Source: Topomyia yanbarensis (taxonomy: Eukaryota; Arthropoda; Insecta; Diptera; Culicidae). Taken from it: a stretch of 64,000 bases of DNA. This document shows, one piece after another, positions 1-13,881 of the stretch. The position numbers and the translations under genes were made by a program. The notes beneath the pieces are model-generated. The model was given only the letters and a program-made list of their open reading frames with translations, was not told the DNA's origin and searched no databases. The DNA lies in the NCBI RefSeq assembly GCF_030247195.1, contig NC_080670.1:94890916-94954915 (forward strand). Direction: 5' to 3'. Numbering within the stretch: position 1 is the first letter of the stretch; every line of letters starts with the position of its first letter.

Positions 1-332
1 AGGACGATCACACATTTTTGATTATGAACAAAGTTGAAATTGCGAATCTGAATGGGCCAATCGACGAACTGCATTTCTATCGAGCAAATTTATCCGCCAA
101 AAAACCATTTCCCGACAGGAAATTCTGTACTGGAACAGCAATTTCTTTGCGATTTTGTCGTCTTTTGCGCATATATAGTTTATTTGGAGTATTTTTGGAA
201 TTACCAAGTTGTCAATTTGCAACATTCTTTGAAAATATTGTTGAACTTTTTGAATGAAGGCACGAAAACGAGCGTTTGACCGTCGTCCTACTACCAGCAT
301 CAGAGAAGTAGCAGATCAGCATTTTTCGCTAC

Positions 333-514
333 ATGGCCCGTACCAAACAGACCGCTCGTAAGTCCACCGGAGGAAAGCCTCCCCGCAAGCAGTAAGCAAC
401 GAAGGCCGTGTAAAAGTGCCCCAGTCACGGTTGGCGTTAGAAAGCCTCATCGCTACCGAACAGAAACTGTCGCCCTGCGAGAAATTCACAACTAACGGCA
501 ATCGAGGGGGCTAA
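333..514 (+). pseudogene. Histone H3 pseudogene (relic)
   Basis: The ATG at 333 opens a near-perfect histone H3 N-terminus (MARTKQTARKSTGGK, then PPRKQ), broken by a stop at 393-395. Further stops follow, but the H3 tail stays readable: a KSAP-like stretch, then KPHRYR-TETVALREI up to about 490. A short CGGCAATCGAGGGGGCTAA segment to 514 may be the joined C-terminus (RRIRG then stop), implying loss of most of the histone-fold codons. Intact H3 is 136 residues. H3 normally packages DNA in the nucleosome core; this copy cannot make it. A histone stem-loop follows at 546-561, so this is a decayed replication-dependent gene rather than a processed polyadenylated copy. The N-terminal match is seen directly; the C-terminal join is inferred. 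Confidence 0.85.
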
Positions 515-545
515 ATTGTGACCCAAAATAAACCACAAACCAACA

Positions 546-561
546 AGTTCTTTTCAGGACC
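546..561 (+). terminator. Histone mRNA 3' stem-loop after the H3 relic
   Basis: GTTCT-TTTC-AGGAC folds into a five-pair stem with the TTTC loop typical of replication-dependent histone mRNAs; one pair is a G-U wobble. It lies about 32 bases past the presumed stop, the usual place for the SLBP/U7-dependent 3' processing signal. The flanks are A- and C-rich, as is common for this element. Confidence 0.65.
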
Positions 562-1237
562 AGCCAACTATATTCCAGTAAAATATAAATAAAATTTTCG
601 TTTTCCATTGCCTTACAACCTCTTTCCTCCCGGCTTGAATTACTATCAATCTTGATGATGCTGTGTGGCGGGGGCACAGGCAGTTACCATTATAGTGGAA
701 AATTTAGGTTTGTGCGTTTTTCCCAAAAGTTTTTTAGCTGTGCTGTTTTCAAGGAAGTTGTAGTTGAATTCAAAATAAAATAGTTTACTTCTATTATCAG
801 TGATGAACCTTCCAACGAAAACTAGTCTGGCTCGCTTGGAATCGAATTGTACGGACCAATCACTGCTTTCACAAAATCCGATATTTTCAGTAATTGTACA
901 TTCTACAGAATTAGTCACAACTATTTCCAATCAGCACAAAAATCAAAGGTTTCTATTCAGTACAGCAGATTTTCACGTTTAAAGCAAAGCATTCTGGCCG
1001 AAAATTTTGAAACGGAGCACCTATATCGAAACGTTAGAAAACGTTCGATTTTTGTAAATTGAATCGTTACACTACACTGTCTACAAATCACAAATAACTT
1101 TTGATTTTGTGCCATTCTACGTGAAAGCGACGGTATTGTTCACAAGTGGCTCACTTACCATCCAACGCTCTTGACAAGCCACTTTCTGATGCTTGTAATA
1201 ACAAAACTTCAATTTCATTCTTTGTCGATAAATTGAT
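562..1237. other. Histone cluster spacer, no gene recognised
   Basis: AT-rich sequence between the H3 relic and the H2B 3' stem-loop. I found no H1 or H2A remnant and no convincing open reading frame. A CCAAT-type motif (GACCAATCAC, about 855-864) could be promoter debris, but nothing downstream supports a gene. Confidence 0.4.
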
Positions 1238-1253
1238 GGCCCTGAAAAGGGCC
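1238..1253 (-). terminator. Histone mRNA 3' stem-loop of the H2B relic
   Basis: On the minus strand this reads GGCCCT-TTTC-AGGGCC, a perfect six-pair stem and four-base loop matching the histone consensus. It is 24 bases past the H2B stop. A purine-rich ACAAAGAATG follows further downstream, where the U7-binding histone downstream element is expected. Confidence 0.9.
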
Positions 1254-1277
1254 TTTTGTTTGGGCAGTGTTCGAAAT

Positions 1278-1382
1278 TTAATTGGAGCTAGTGTATATGG
1301 TAACAGTTTTGGTTCCATCTGAGTGCTTGGCCAACACTTCTGACAGCAGCAAACGGAAGGCGGTTTGAATTTCGCGGGAGAT
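1278..1382 (-). pseudogene. Histone H2B 3' fragment (pseudogene)
   Basis: The minus strand encodes the C-terminal third of H2B: SREIQTA-RLLL, then LAKH, then GTK-VT-YTSS and a stop at 1278-1280. Compared with ordinary H2B, the segment between LAKH and GTK has lost two codons and several residues are substituted (for example the PGE before LAKH). Nothing resembling the N-terminal two thirds is present upstream; that interval holds CTGCAAACGAACTG repeats. A TATA box remains at 1445-1457, so the gene lost an internal part while keeping its promoter and 3' processing signal. The identity is read directly from the sequence; the deletion history is inferred. Confidence 0.85.
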
Positions 1383-1444
1383 GCTGCAAACGAACTGCTG
1401 CATGCTGATGCTGCAAACGAACTGATCGTGAACAACAGCATGCT

Positions 1445-1457
1445 GAGTTTTTATACC
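1445..1457 (-). promoter_or_regulatory. TATA box remnant of the H2B relic
   Basis: The minus strand reads GGTATAAAAACTC, a strong TATA box, followed about 30 bases later by ATCAGTTCG, which resembles an insect initiator. The position suits transcription toward the H2B fragment at 1278-1382. Confidence 0.55.
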
Positions 1458-1838
1458 TGACTACAGCACAACGTAAGCTCGTCCTTTTTTGTGTTGTCCT
1501 CAATATGTGTTCTTCGTAGCTCCTCTCCTTCGTTGGTCGCTCACATATTTTTGATAAAGATCAAAATCGAAATTGTGTTTCCAATACGGAGGTTATCGAA
1601 CACTCAGGGTAAAAAGAGTAATGTAATACGGCACCTTGGTAAAATGTTTGAGAATTGAAACCTTTTTTGAATGCGCCCAGTAAAAATGTTTTCCACTTCA
1701 CTCAAGTTTGTTTCTGACCATATTTGCAATTTGCGTACTGAAATAAATCATAATATAGGGTTTAACCCAAATTGCTCTCCAGGAAGAAACAGTCCATGAA
1801 ACAGAAAATGCAAACTTATTCTTTGAAATGATTTTGGT

Positions 1839-1854
1839 GGCCCTGTAAAGGGCC
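1839..1854 (-). terminator. Histone mRNA 3' stem-loop of the H4 relic
   Basis: The minus strand reads GGCCCT-TTAC-AGGGCC: a perfect six-pair stem whose loop has one change from TTTC. It is 33 bases past the H4 stop and is followed by CAAAGAATAAG, almost the same downstream element as at the H2B relic. Confidence 0.88.
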
Positions 1855-1887
1855 TTTTTTATAATAATACAAGTGAGTTCTACCTTT

Positions 1888-2177
<290 letters not shown>

Positions 2178-2230
2178 TTACTCGTGTGGTAAGCGAGCAC
2201 CATTGATACAAAACAAGCTCGCGTGACCTG

Positions 2231-2240
2231 TATATATAAC
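2231..2240 (-). promoter_or_regulatory. TATA box of the H4 relic
   Basis: The minus strand reads GTTATATATA about 75 bases before the H4 ATG, leaving room for initiation about 30 bases downstream and a short leader, as in insect histone genes. Confidence 0.55.
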
Positions 2241-2259
2241 ATTCCCGTATGTAATGAAA

Positions 2260-2640
2260 CGCTTACATGCTCCTTTTTAACGGCTCTGCGTGAGATGTGC
2301 TTGCAAATTGCGCATTTTCATCGCTGTTTTCGAAGGATTTTCTAAAAATCCTTGTTTTGGTTTATAGTAGTCGCACTAATTCCGAAATTTAATACGAAAT
2401 ACATGCACGAATTTCCGATCAGATAGTGCAAAAATATTGCGATTTCTCGATCAGTAGAACGGAAGATATTCGCATTTCAAACCTGGGAAAATTTCTCAAC
2501 TGAAATTTTTGAAACGGGACCCCATATTGAAACGTTAAAAGTATTCTACTTCAAAAATTCGAGATAACATAAAATCTCGACGATTCATGGATTTAAAAGA
2601 AGTTTGGCATCAAAAATACGAATTCGATTTCTGAAATATC
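2260..2640. other. Unassigned AT-rich sequence
   Basis: Nothing recognisable as a gene. Short phrases (for example ATTTTTGAAACGGGACCCC) resemble sequence near 1000, suggesting dispersed repeat debris. Confidence 0.3.
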
Positions 2641-3662
2641 ATGGGTCCCCCCTGGCTTATATGGGAATTTCATATGTGACCGGACGGTTTAGTCTATATT
2701 TTCGGAACCATATAGACATATGTTGGGATATTAATGCTATCATTTAGGACTAAGTTTGTGAAATACGGCCCAACCATTTTCGAGAAACTGATGTGAGTTC
2801 GTTAATTTTGAATATAATTTCCGGAACCGTCTATGGTGGTCAATGTAGTCAACGAAAACGAAAGTTTGGTTGGCCGTCGGTGACCTAGAACAGCACATTT
2901 AAGTTGTTTGAGAAACATTTAAGCGAAATTTTTACCTTTTTTGCTTTCATCGGAGTATCGGTTTGAATCGCAATTTGATATGTGATCGCACGCGACAACC
3001 CGTAACTCCAGAACCGGATGTCGGATCGGGATGAAATTTAATAGCCATTTACGGGGGCGCAACACCTTTCATTTAAGACTTGACTCGGTGGAATCGGTCT
3101 CCGAGAAACCGATGTGACTGTTATTCTGAATTTGGATACTTCCGCCGGGGCTTCCGGAACCGATGATGGTGGCCAATGTGACCAAAGAGACTTTGAATGG
3201 CTGTTAGTGACCTAATACTACAAATCGAAGTAGTTGTGGTTACATTTTGGAAAAAATTTCAACATTATACATTCATTGCAGAATTTATTAAAATCGATAT
3301 TTTCTACGTGATCGTACTCATCACCCTGTAATTCCGGAACCGGAAGTCGGATCCATTAGAAATTCAATAGCAACCTATGGGAACGTTGTACCTTTCATTT
3401 GTGTTTGTGAAAATCGGTTCCGCCATCTCTGAGAAAAATGAGTAACATTTTTGGTCACATACACACAGATGCACATACATACACACATACATACACACAT
3501 ACATACGCACATACATACACGCACATACATACACACGCACAGACATTTGCCGAACTCGACGAACTGAATTGAACGGTACATGTCACTCGGCCCTCCGGGC
3601 CTCCGTTAACAAGTCGGTTTTCAGAGCAATTGCAATACCTTTCTATTGAGAAAGGCAAAAGG
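2640..3662 (-). repeat. Dispersed GCCTTTCTC repeat, degenerate modules
   Basis: At least three degenerate modules contain a phrase like 'ccggaaccggaagtcggatc ... caatagc ... acctttcatt ... gaaaatcggt'. The last module carries a CA-rich microsatellite (about 3457-3543), the CGGCCCTCCGGGCC core near 3590, and a terminal hairpin CCTTTCTATTGAGAAAGG near 3640. The same family recurs at 4186, 15565, 47560, 56440 and 63410. Orientation is relative to the copy at 15565. Confidence 0.65.
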
Positions 3663-3718
3663 ACTGCTTTTTGTGTATAGACGCAAATAGTGTCATGAAA
3701 TGGTTGGGTTGTTTTGTT

Positions 3719-3960
3719 CAAACCCGAACACGACCCGACTCCGATAATGTTTAATTTGAAAAACCCGAGCCCGACCCGACCCCGAAAGTTCAAAATTTCA
3801 AAAACCCGGACACGCCCCAAACCCGAGAATTTCAAAGTTGAAAACCCGGATCCCGATCCGAACCCGAGAAGCTTAAATTTACAGAACCCGAACTCGACCC
3901 GAAACCCGTCGGGTTCGGGTCGGGTCCGGGTTTCGGGTCCAAGAACCCGAACCCGACCAT
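3719..3960 (+). repeat. CCCGA-rich degenerate minisatellite
   Basis: Tandem degenerate motifs of the form AACCCGAACCCGAC and CCCGAGAATTTCAAA. The open frames across it encode only proline-, arginine- and aspartate-rich low-complexity peptides and are by-products of the repeat. Confidence 0.7.
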
Positions 3961-4185
3961 CTCTGATATGTAACTGATCTATTGGTCTTGATTTCACAGT
4001 TGTCTAATAGCATCAATATCAAATTCCTGCCTGCAATTCCAATAGAAAATTCCAGAGTTCTGTAATCACTCACAATCCTCAGATTTCTTTTCAAATTGAG
4101 CTCGCTTTTGTAGAGATGTACTGTAATAAGGGTCTGCTGCTAGAACTGCTCACCAAAAAATGCATAACTTTCAACATTTGCTAAA

Positions 4186-4960
4186 AATGTTTTTGCCTTT
4201 CTCATTCACTCTAAAATTCGTCAATCTAATCCCGACCCGGAGGGCCGAGTGTCATATGCCAATCGACTCAGTTCGTCGAGATCGGAAAATGTCTGTGTGT
4301 GTATGTATGTGGAAAAAATGTGACCTCTGTTTCTCAGAGATGGCTGGACCGATTTGCACAAAGTTAGTCTCAAATGAAAGGTACAACCTTCTCATCGGCT
4401 GCTATTGAATTTTTTATTGATTGGACTTCCGGTTCCGGAGTTACGAGTTGAAGAGTACAATCACTGTGCAAATTCCCATATAAACTGAAATGAAAAAAAT
4501 TTCTGAATCAAATTTGTATTTTTGATGCCAAATGACTTTAAAATGCATGAAACATTGAGATTTGATGTAAACTCTAAATAATAATTCTTGACAAAAAATG
4601 ACTTTTTGGGCTTTGGTATATTTTTGCCTTTCTCATATAGAAAGGTTATGCAATCACTCTAAAAATCGTCACTCATACCGGCCCGGCAGTGGAGTATGCA
4701 GTGAGGGGTTGCTACTTTAAAATTAAAACTAGTTTAAAATTTCTTAACAAGTTGAAAATTTTCGGCAGGACCCGGACCTCCCGGATCTTTCTCCATGATC
4801 CGCCGCTGGTTTCAAGCGATGTTTCAGTATCACATAGTATCTCAAGATCGTGGCTGTCGATCTATTGTATGTATGTGCAAATCGTACTGAACATGTAACA
4901 TTCATTTCCACCATTATATTGAACATAAAGTCTCAACAAATACGCTAAAGACACGAACTC
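4186..4960 (+). repeat. Dispersed GCCTTTCTC repeat, forward copy with body
   Basis: It starts with TTTTTGCCTTTCTCA, followed by the CCCGGAGGGCCGAGTGTCAT core, a short GT-rich tract and the TCTCAGAGATGGCTGGACCG phrase. A second, shorter module starts at 4621 and leads into a body ending with TTATATTGAACATAAAGTC near 4930, which corresponds to the body of the composite copy at 16518-16984. Confidence 0.6.
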
Positions 4961-5999
4961 TGTTACTATTTTCTGAAAAAAATAATTCTGCATAATTTTA
5001 AAACTTCAAAAATTACGGTTTCGGAATTATGCCGTTTGGACAGTAAGATCGATTTTCACCAAACCCCCACCAAACCGAATTTCTGGCTACGCCGCTGACT
5101 TCAAGTAAGTAGAAACAAAGTCGTTCTACACTCGTTCACAAGAAACTTCTTCGAATGCTGAATATCTATTATAATACATTGAAACCCCGATTTTATCAGC
5201 CAAATATGAACATATGTTTGATGGGCTGTAGCAGACGAACAAGACTGAATTCGAGTAAATCTTCTTGAGCATGTTTTCCTTATCATGAAGATGGAAATAT
5301 GCAAAAATAAGTTCATCATAATCAGAAACAGTTATCAGACTACATCAAGGGACGGGAAGAATATTTTAACAGCTTCGGTTTATTATAAAGAAAAAAATTC
5401 CCGATTTAGTCAATGTCCCCATTTTGTCAGCCTAAAATACACCATGAGACTGATAAAAATGGGTCTTTATTGTATGTAATATTCACTGTGTTTCACATTA
5501 ATAGGTACATTTCATTTTTGGGGATTTTTTTTATTTTTATGGAACTACAACAATTTTTAGGTAGTTTTCAAGGGGTTATTTTATAGACTTCTTCGAAAAT
5601 TTGGCGAACCTATTCTAATTCGTATACCAATTAATTGATATATTTAAGGGTTTATATGTTGCAGATAGAGAAAATACTGAAATTTTCAGCTTTTTTCCTA
5701 CACAATATTACGAAAGCTTATTAAACAATTTTTCCTAATAAATTTGTTAAAATTATAAATTATTTGAATTTTTTAATAGTTTTATTTTTTATTTAACCGT
5801 GATTTTTTAATAAACAGTGACCATCGCTTCACAACGTAGTCTATTTTTCATGGCTTGCGGTGAGCACAATCTCTCGAATTGCTGAACTGAAAATTATGGA
5901 ATAGAAATTATTTTTTTGTATACTTTACAGATTTCACTCGCCGCGCAGATAGCTCTGAATTAGACCCGCTGGTGCCCTAAGACGATTTCGCTAAATTTT
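4960..5999. other. AT-rich sequence, nothing recognised
   Basis: No coding potential, RNA gene or clear terminal repeats seen. AATTTTTTA-type low-complexity tracts are frequent. Confidence 0.3.
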
Positions 6000-6910
6000 C
6001 AGAGTACCGTAAACCGGGGTGACATTGATCACTTTTCGAAATATTCATTACATATTTTTAGACGCAAGACATTTTTTTCAAGTTTAATATTTTTAAACCA
6101 TGTACTGGTGTATGGAGAACAAGATTGGATGGTTATACCGAAAATTGTCCGCTTGCAGCTATTTTTCCAAAAATAATTTCAAGTTGAAGTTCGTTTTCGT
6201 ATTCCGGGGTGACTTTGATAACCTACATGTTTACCCACATTAAGTTATTGATGTCAATGTTTTTCATTCAAATGTTTGTTTAAACTGTCTCTGTAAAGAT
6301 ACTCATTGTTAAATAGATGTTAATTGGTATTATACAAAGCATTTCAATATACTGTAAAATTCGAGTAACCAAAATTCGTATAATTTGTGTCCAATTAGAA
6401 TAAAGGATTCTGAAAACCTTTAAAGCTGCTAAAATTGTTTTATTTCAGTTCTTTATCAATGTACAAAAAGTTTCATTCATTTTAACACGTTGGAATATTG
6501 AACAATAAAAATATTGCCAACTAGTTTCACAAAAAATTGTATTTAGAATAAGCAAACTCTTAAAAGTAAATTTGGCACATCCTACTCTAAAGGAAAATAA
6601 AAACTCGCTTGTAATTTATTACTCTTGCTCAAATCTGAGATTTATTTGTTTTATAAAAATAGACACTTTACGAAGCTTCGTAAAAATCAGGTAAAGTCAA
6701 ATTTCGGTTTTTTGTGGTTTTTGTACCCAAAAACCGAACAATATACTCAAAAAGTATAACAAATCAGTATTTAATAAGTTTAGAGTAAAAATCATTTCAA
6801 ATTAAAATGATTCGGTAGACTATTCTGGTTTAATAAGCGATCTACGAAAAAAGTTTCGAGTGATCAAAGTCACCCCGATGATCAAGGTCACCCCGAGTTA
6901 CGGTACTGTG
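6000..6910. mobile_element. Inverted-repeat element with GGGGTGAC ends
   Basis: The left end, CAGAGTACCGTAAACCGGGG followed by TGACATTGATCAC, is matched in inverted orientation by the right end near 6862-6910 (TGACCTTGATCA then CGGGGTGA). The GGGGTGAC-TTGAT motif occurs twice at the right end and again internally near 6206, so the ends are built of repeated subunits. No transposase frame lies inside, consistent with a non-autonomous DNA element of about 0.9 kb. The superfamily is not assignable. Confidence 0.65.
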
Positions 6911-7190
6911 CACCCAGTGCATTAACGCAAATGACGGAAGGTTATCGAAAAGTTTCGTGAAAATGAAAATTCCAGTAATGATGATGATTTTCCCAAACTG
7001 TTCGTTTTCGAGAGATTTTTATTTGTTATTTGGCATTAGGATTAGCGATAATAATTCAAATCAAGGATACTACTGGGAAGTCACCTTTAGAAAAAGTCGA
7101 TGTCGAAGTAAAATTTGGAACTATGCACGCATGCACTTCAGAAATAGCGTGATATCAGGAGCTGCGATTTCATTTCAACGCTTTTTTTGT

Positions 7191-8389
7191 GAAAAGGGCG
7201 ATACTTACAAATGTAAACATACACGCTCATTGAAAATAACTCAAAAGTGAGTGAACAGCCACTCAATTCCATAAAAAGTGCACATGGTCAAAAATTGAGT
7301 TTTCCTCACTTACTCAGTTTTGAGTTCGGGTATAAAATGTCAATTTTGAGTACTTTTTACGCAAAGACAAAATTTGAAATTTAACCGATCTGTATTTTTA
7401 ATAATACTATCAAACGCATTAATCTGCATATAAAATTCCACTTACCTGTATCTAGTTGTTAATATGATGCTTATAAATTTATTCCGAGGTCCTTTCTCCT
7501 TTTTCCTGTAAATAGGATCTCGTGCTACTGGACCTGCAAAATAATAAAGCATGTTATTTTAAAAAAGAAACCACACTTTTAGTTTTCCGAATGTCTCCTC
7601 GTTGATTGTTTTGCTGTTGAATCAACATTTGAAACTATTTTCAATTTTTTGTGCGCGGGCTGTTCCACTTCGTGCACCAGTAAGTTTTTTTTCACTCAAA
7701 TAGTTGATAATTTCATGGTTACTCCAGAGTTCAGTCAATTCTACTCAAATCGATACTCATTTTTTACAGTTTGCCCCGGTTTTTGAAATTGAGTAGTGGA
7801 AACTCAAATTTTGAGCAGTTTTGAATGAGCGTGTAAGGCTTTTTATACATGCGAATGAGGGCTTTGAAACGCAACAAATTAACCTAAAAATTTGGATTCT
7901 ACGATATTGCTTTCTTAAACTACAGCAAAAAATACAACGGGTGAAACTGTATTTTTGTTTGTTTATTTAAAGTTTCACCCCCCACGCTCCATCCAAACAA
8001 ATAGGGCGATATCTTTCTTTGCTAGCAGTTTAGAGGCGAAACTGTTATTTTCGTATTTTTTTTAGGATTATCAAGCTGATACCAGCTGAAAATAGTAACA
8101 ATGATCGCTATTGAAAAAATCTGGACGAAATCGGTGGTGTAAAACGGTAGTTATTGTACAAAAACGTAAGGGCGATACTTCAATGCTGATAGGTGGGACG
8201 GAAAAAGTAAACAATCACCAAAGGGGCGATACTATCATTTTGTCAATTTCAATAGCAAAAACAAATTTTAATTTAATAATGTCAAATACTTTATGAAGTT
8301 TTGGGTTTAAAAAAGGAAATAAAACCAAGTCTGGAAATATTCACTGTTGATTTTCTTTGAATGGTATCATTGCTAGTATCGCCCTTTTC
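7191..8389. mobile_element. Possible element bounded by GGGCGATACT inverted repeats
   Basis: GAAAAGGGCGATACT at 7191-7205 is repeated perfectly in inverted orientation at 8375-8389. Further direct copies of GGGCGATA occur near 8004, 8171 and 8223. The interval has no coding capacity and contains another MITE (7220-7835). The motif-rich right side suggests iterated subterminal repeats. No target duplication was found, so the boundaries are provisional. Confidence 0.45.
7220..7835. mobile_element. MITE with TACACGCTCATT ends
   Basis: TACACGCTCATT at 7220-7231 pairs perfectly with AATGAGCGTGTA at 7824-7835, and the similarity continues inward with ACTCAAAA/TTTTGAGT motifs. A terminal TA on each side may be the target duplication. 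About 0.6 kb, non-coding. Confidence 0.7.
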
Positions 8390-8814
<425 letters not shown>

Positions 8815-10555
8815 TATTTGTTTATTTGTTCAATACATCAACAGGCATATCAAAGCCCCAATGATGTTGACTTAGATACTAGTCTAATTACTAACAATCA
8901 AGTACACAAAATCAATAGTCATACAATAATTAAAAACAAATAAAAAGGTCAAGTGTTGTTAGCTAATTGATTAAATAGTCTGGAAAAACATATACGCAGA
9001 TTTTGTCGAGAAACGTTGAAATCAAATGCCGTAGCTGCCTGGCTAAAAATTCGTTGCAGACCAGTGATGGCTCCATACATACTATAGTTAGTGCGTCGGA
9101 ATGGTAATCTGAGCATAATGTTGTTGCGTAGTGTTCGAGGAGCGACGTTTATGTTGATTTGTTCCAGAATAGCTGGGGCATCTATACGACGTTGCAGAGT
9201 GTCAGCGATGAACAAGGCTCTTGCAGTATTCCTTCGAACATGTAGGGGCTCTAGTTGAATTAGCTGACACCGGTTTTCATAGCGAGGTAGTCGGGAAGGA
9301 TCTCTCCACGGCAATCTACGAAGTGCGAAACGTAAAAAGCGACGCTGAACGGACTCTATTCTCTCAATGCCATTATTGTAGTTTGGACTCCAAACTTCAG
9401 AGCAATATTCTAGAATTGATCGCGATAAAGAACAGTAGAGCGATTTGAGACAATAGATATCCGTAAAATTTTTGGCTATTCTGAAGATGCATCCCAGTGC
9501 TCGAGATGCTTTACCAACTGCATAGGAGACGTGCTGTTTAAACGTAAGTTGAGGATCCAGAATCACTCCCAGATCTTCAACGTGACTGACGCGTTCAATG
9601 TCTGTTTCTAGTAGACGGTAGGTAAAATGAATCGAATCTTTTTTCCGTGAAAACGATATTACCGAACACTTCTTCGGGCTCACGCACATGCGGTTCGTGT
9701 TACACCAATCAGCAAAGACATCAAGCTGCTGTTGGAGAAATCTGCAATCTTCAATTGACCGAATTAGGCGGAATATCTTGAGGTCATCTGCGAAGGACAA
9801 TCGTGGAGTCTTCAGAACTAGATGTACATCATTGAAGTATAGCAGAAACATCAACGGTCCCAAGTGGCTTCCTTGAGGTATTCCTGACGTAGAAATGAAG
9901 GTGGGGGCCTGACAATCTCCAATGATAACCGCTATCTCTCGGTCTGTGAGGTAGGATCGAAACAACTGCAAAACACTACCATTTATTCCAAATCTCTCCA
10001 TTTTTGCGATTGCGATATCGTGATTTATCTTATCGAAAGCGGCAGATAAGTCGGTGTAAACAACGTCGGTTTGAGCACGATGTTCCATACTCTCTGTTAT
10101 GTAGGATGTTAAACACAGCAGGTTAGACGCTGTTGACCGCCCGGACGTGAAGCCGTGTTGATCGTCACTTAGGTACTGCTTACAATGAGCCTGAAAAGGT
10201 TCCATAATCACCAGCTCGAACAACTTTGAAACTGCACTCAATGAAGTTATTCCACGGTAGTTATTGACGTCTCGCTTATTACCCTTCTTGTGGACAGGGA
10301 ACATGTTCACGTATTTCCAGCAAGACGGGAAAACTCCTCTAGCAATAGATGCTCGAAAAATATGAAGAAGCGGAGTAATCAAAGCTTCAATGTGCCTTTT
10401 CAGGATAACGGAGGGGAACCCGTCGGGTCCCGGATTGAAAGATGACTTAAGCCGAGAGGAAGCTCTGGTAATCATTGTTGCATCAACATCGATAGCACCC
10501 AAAGCTTGGCCTACAAATGGAGCTCTGCTAGCGGCGAGTTCGATTTGCTCAATAG

Positions 10556-12757
<2,202 letters not shown>

Positions 12758-13005
12758 TGTAGAGTGCTCCGTAGGTTCTTGCTGATCGTCTTGGGAGTCA
12801 CTTTTAGTTTCGTTCTGATTATCCGTCCGTTACCGGTAACTGTTCAAACTCAACTGCTCGTCTCAGATCAAGCTCCATCAATTCTGTATATTATCCCGCT
12901 CTATTGAATGTTCTCTTTCACTAAATTTCTCTTTGTGATTCTCATGAGGGATAAGACACTTAACTTATTGCAATGATTAACATGTTTATTAATACCGACT
13001 CTACA
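12758..13005 (-). repeat. 3' LTR of gypsy element 1
   Basis: 248 bp, TGTAGAGT...ACTCTACA, with inverted TGT/ACA termini. On the minus strand it is preceded by the purine-rich GGTAAGGGA (13006-13014), a plausible polypurine tract. Confidence 0.9.
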
Positions 13006-13228
13006 TCCCTTACCTATCCCAAGAATAACATGATCTGATTACAAGAAAATATATTAAAAAAATATTATTTTCATATCGAGCTGGCTTTGTTATGATACGC
13101 TTAGGACGTTTAGCGCCTGTTGAATCTTCGAACCTCAAATTTAAATCGTCTTTGTCACATATTACTTCTGAAGGACAGCTCTTTGTATCAGACTTGTTTT
13201 GAACTGTAGTTTCGGAATGTGGAACTGG

Positions 13229-13872
13229 TCACATCTTCAAGTGAGCTACAGGGCGTCTATACTGAACTCCATTTTCGTTTGCTACTATGACATCACTACC
13301 ACTTCTTTGTATCACCGTGTACTTCTCAGCTCGATATGTTGGCTCCAACTTCCCTATTTCGTAGTTTTTAATCATTACGGTATCTACTGCTCCAATCTCC
13401 GACGTTTTAGCATGTCGACGATTATCCGCGTAAAGCTTCCCTTGCATCTTTTTAATTGAGTCCTTTTCCCGCGTTTTCTCATCGCGTTTCCAGTACGGCT
13501 CGGTCCTCAGTGATGGAAGAAGGTCCTTTACGGGTCTACCAGTCAGCAACTCCATTGGAGACTTGCCTGTGACCGAGTGTGGCGTTGTGTTATAAGAATA
13601 CACATAATCCTCGATTGATTTCCGCCAATCCTTTTTCATCGCCCTGGCTATTCTCAGCGCTCTCAATATCCCTTGGTTCTGTCGTTCAACCAGACCGTTC
13701 ATTTGTGGCTAATATGCGATAGTGCGCACAAGCCGAATATTTCTCTCGACGCAGTAATTTCCGAATTCTTCACTGGCGAATGGGGGCCCATTATCAGCTC
13801 TGATTGTTTCTGGGTATGTTTGTTGCTTAAAAATGCATTCCAATGCATCTATAGTTTTTCTCGTGGTGTTTT
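13229..13872 (-). pseudogene. gypsy integrase C-terminal half (element 1)
   Basis: The minus-strand frame shows the integrase core from the second catalytic Asp (IRADNGPPF) through a PQMNGLVERQN segment with the catalytic Glu, then YNTTPHSVTGKSPMELLTGR and a C-terminal RTYRPVAHLK-like end. One in-frame stop sits just before the Glu segment near 13712. The zinc-binding N-terminus and first catalytic Asp are missing: upstream sequence jumps straight to reverse transcriptase at about 13875. Integrase would insert the cDNA; this copy cannot. Confidence 0.85.
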
Positions 13873-13881
13873 AGAGCTGTC

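Noticed and set aside
333..395. Functional short H3 tail peptide gene
   Set aside because: The 20-codon frame ends at a point stop within otherwise recognisable downstream H3 sequence; decay explains it better.
3714..3977. Proline-rich 87-codon frame
   Set aside because: A by-product of the CCCGA minisatellite; the opposite strand is equally open.
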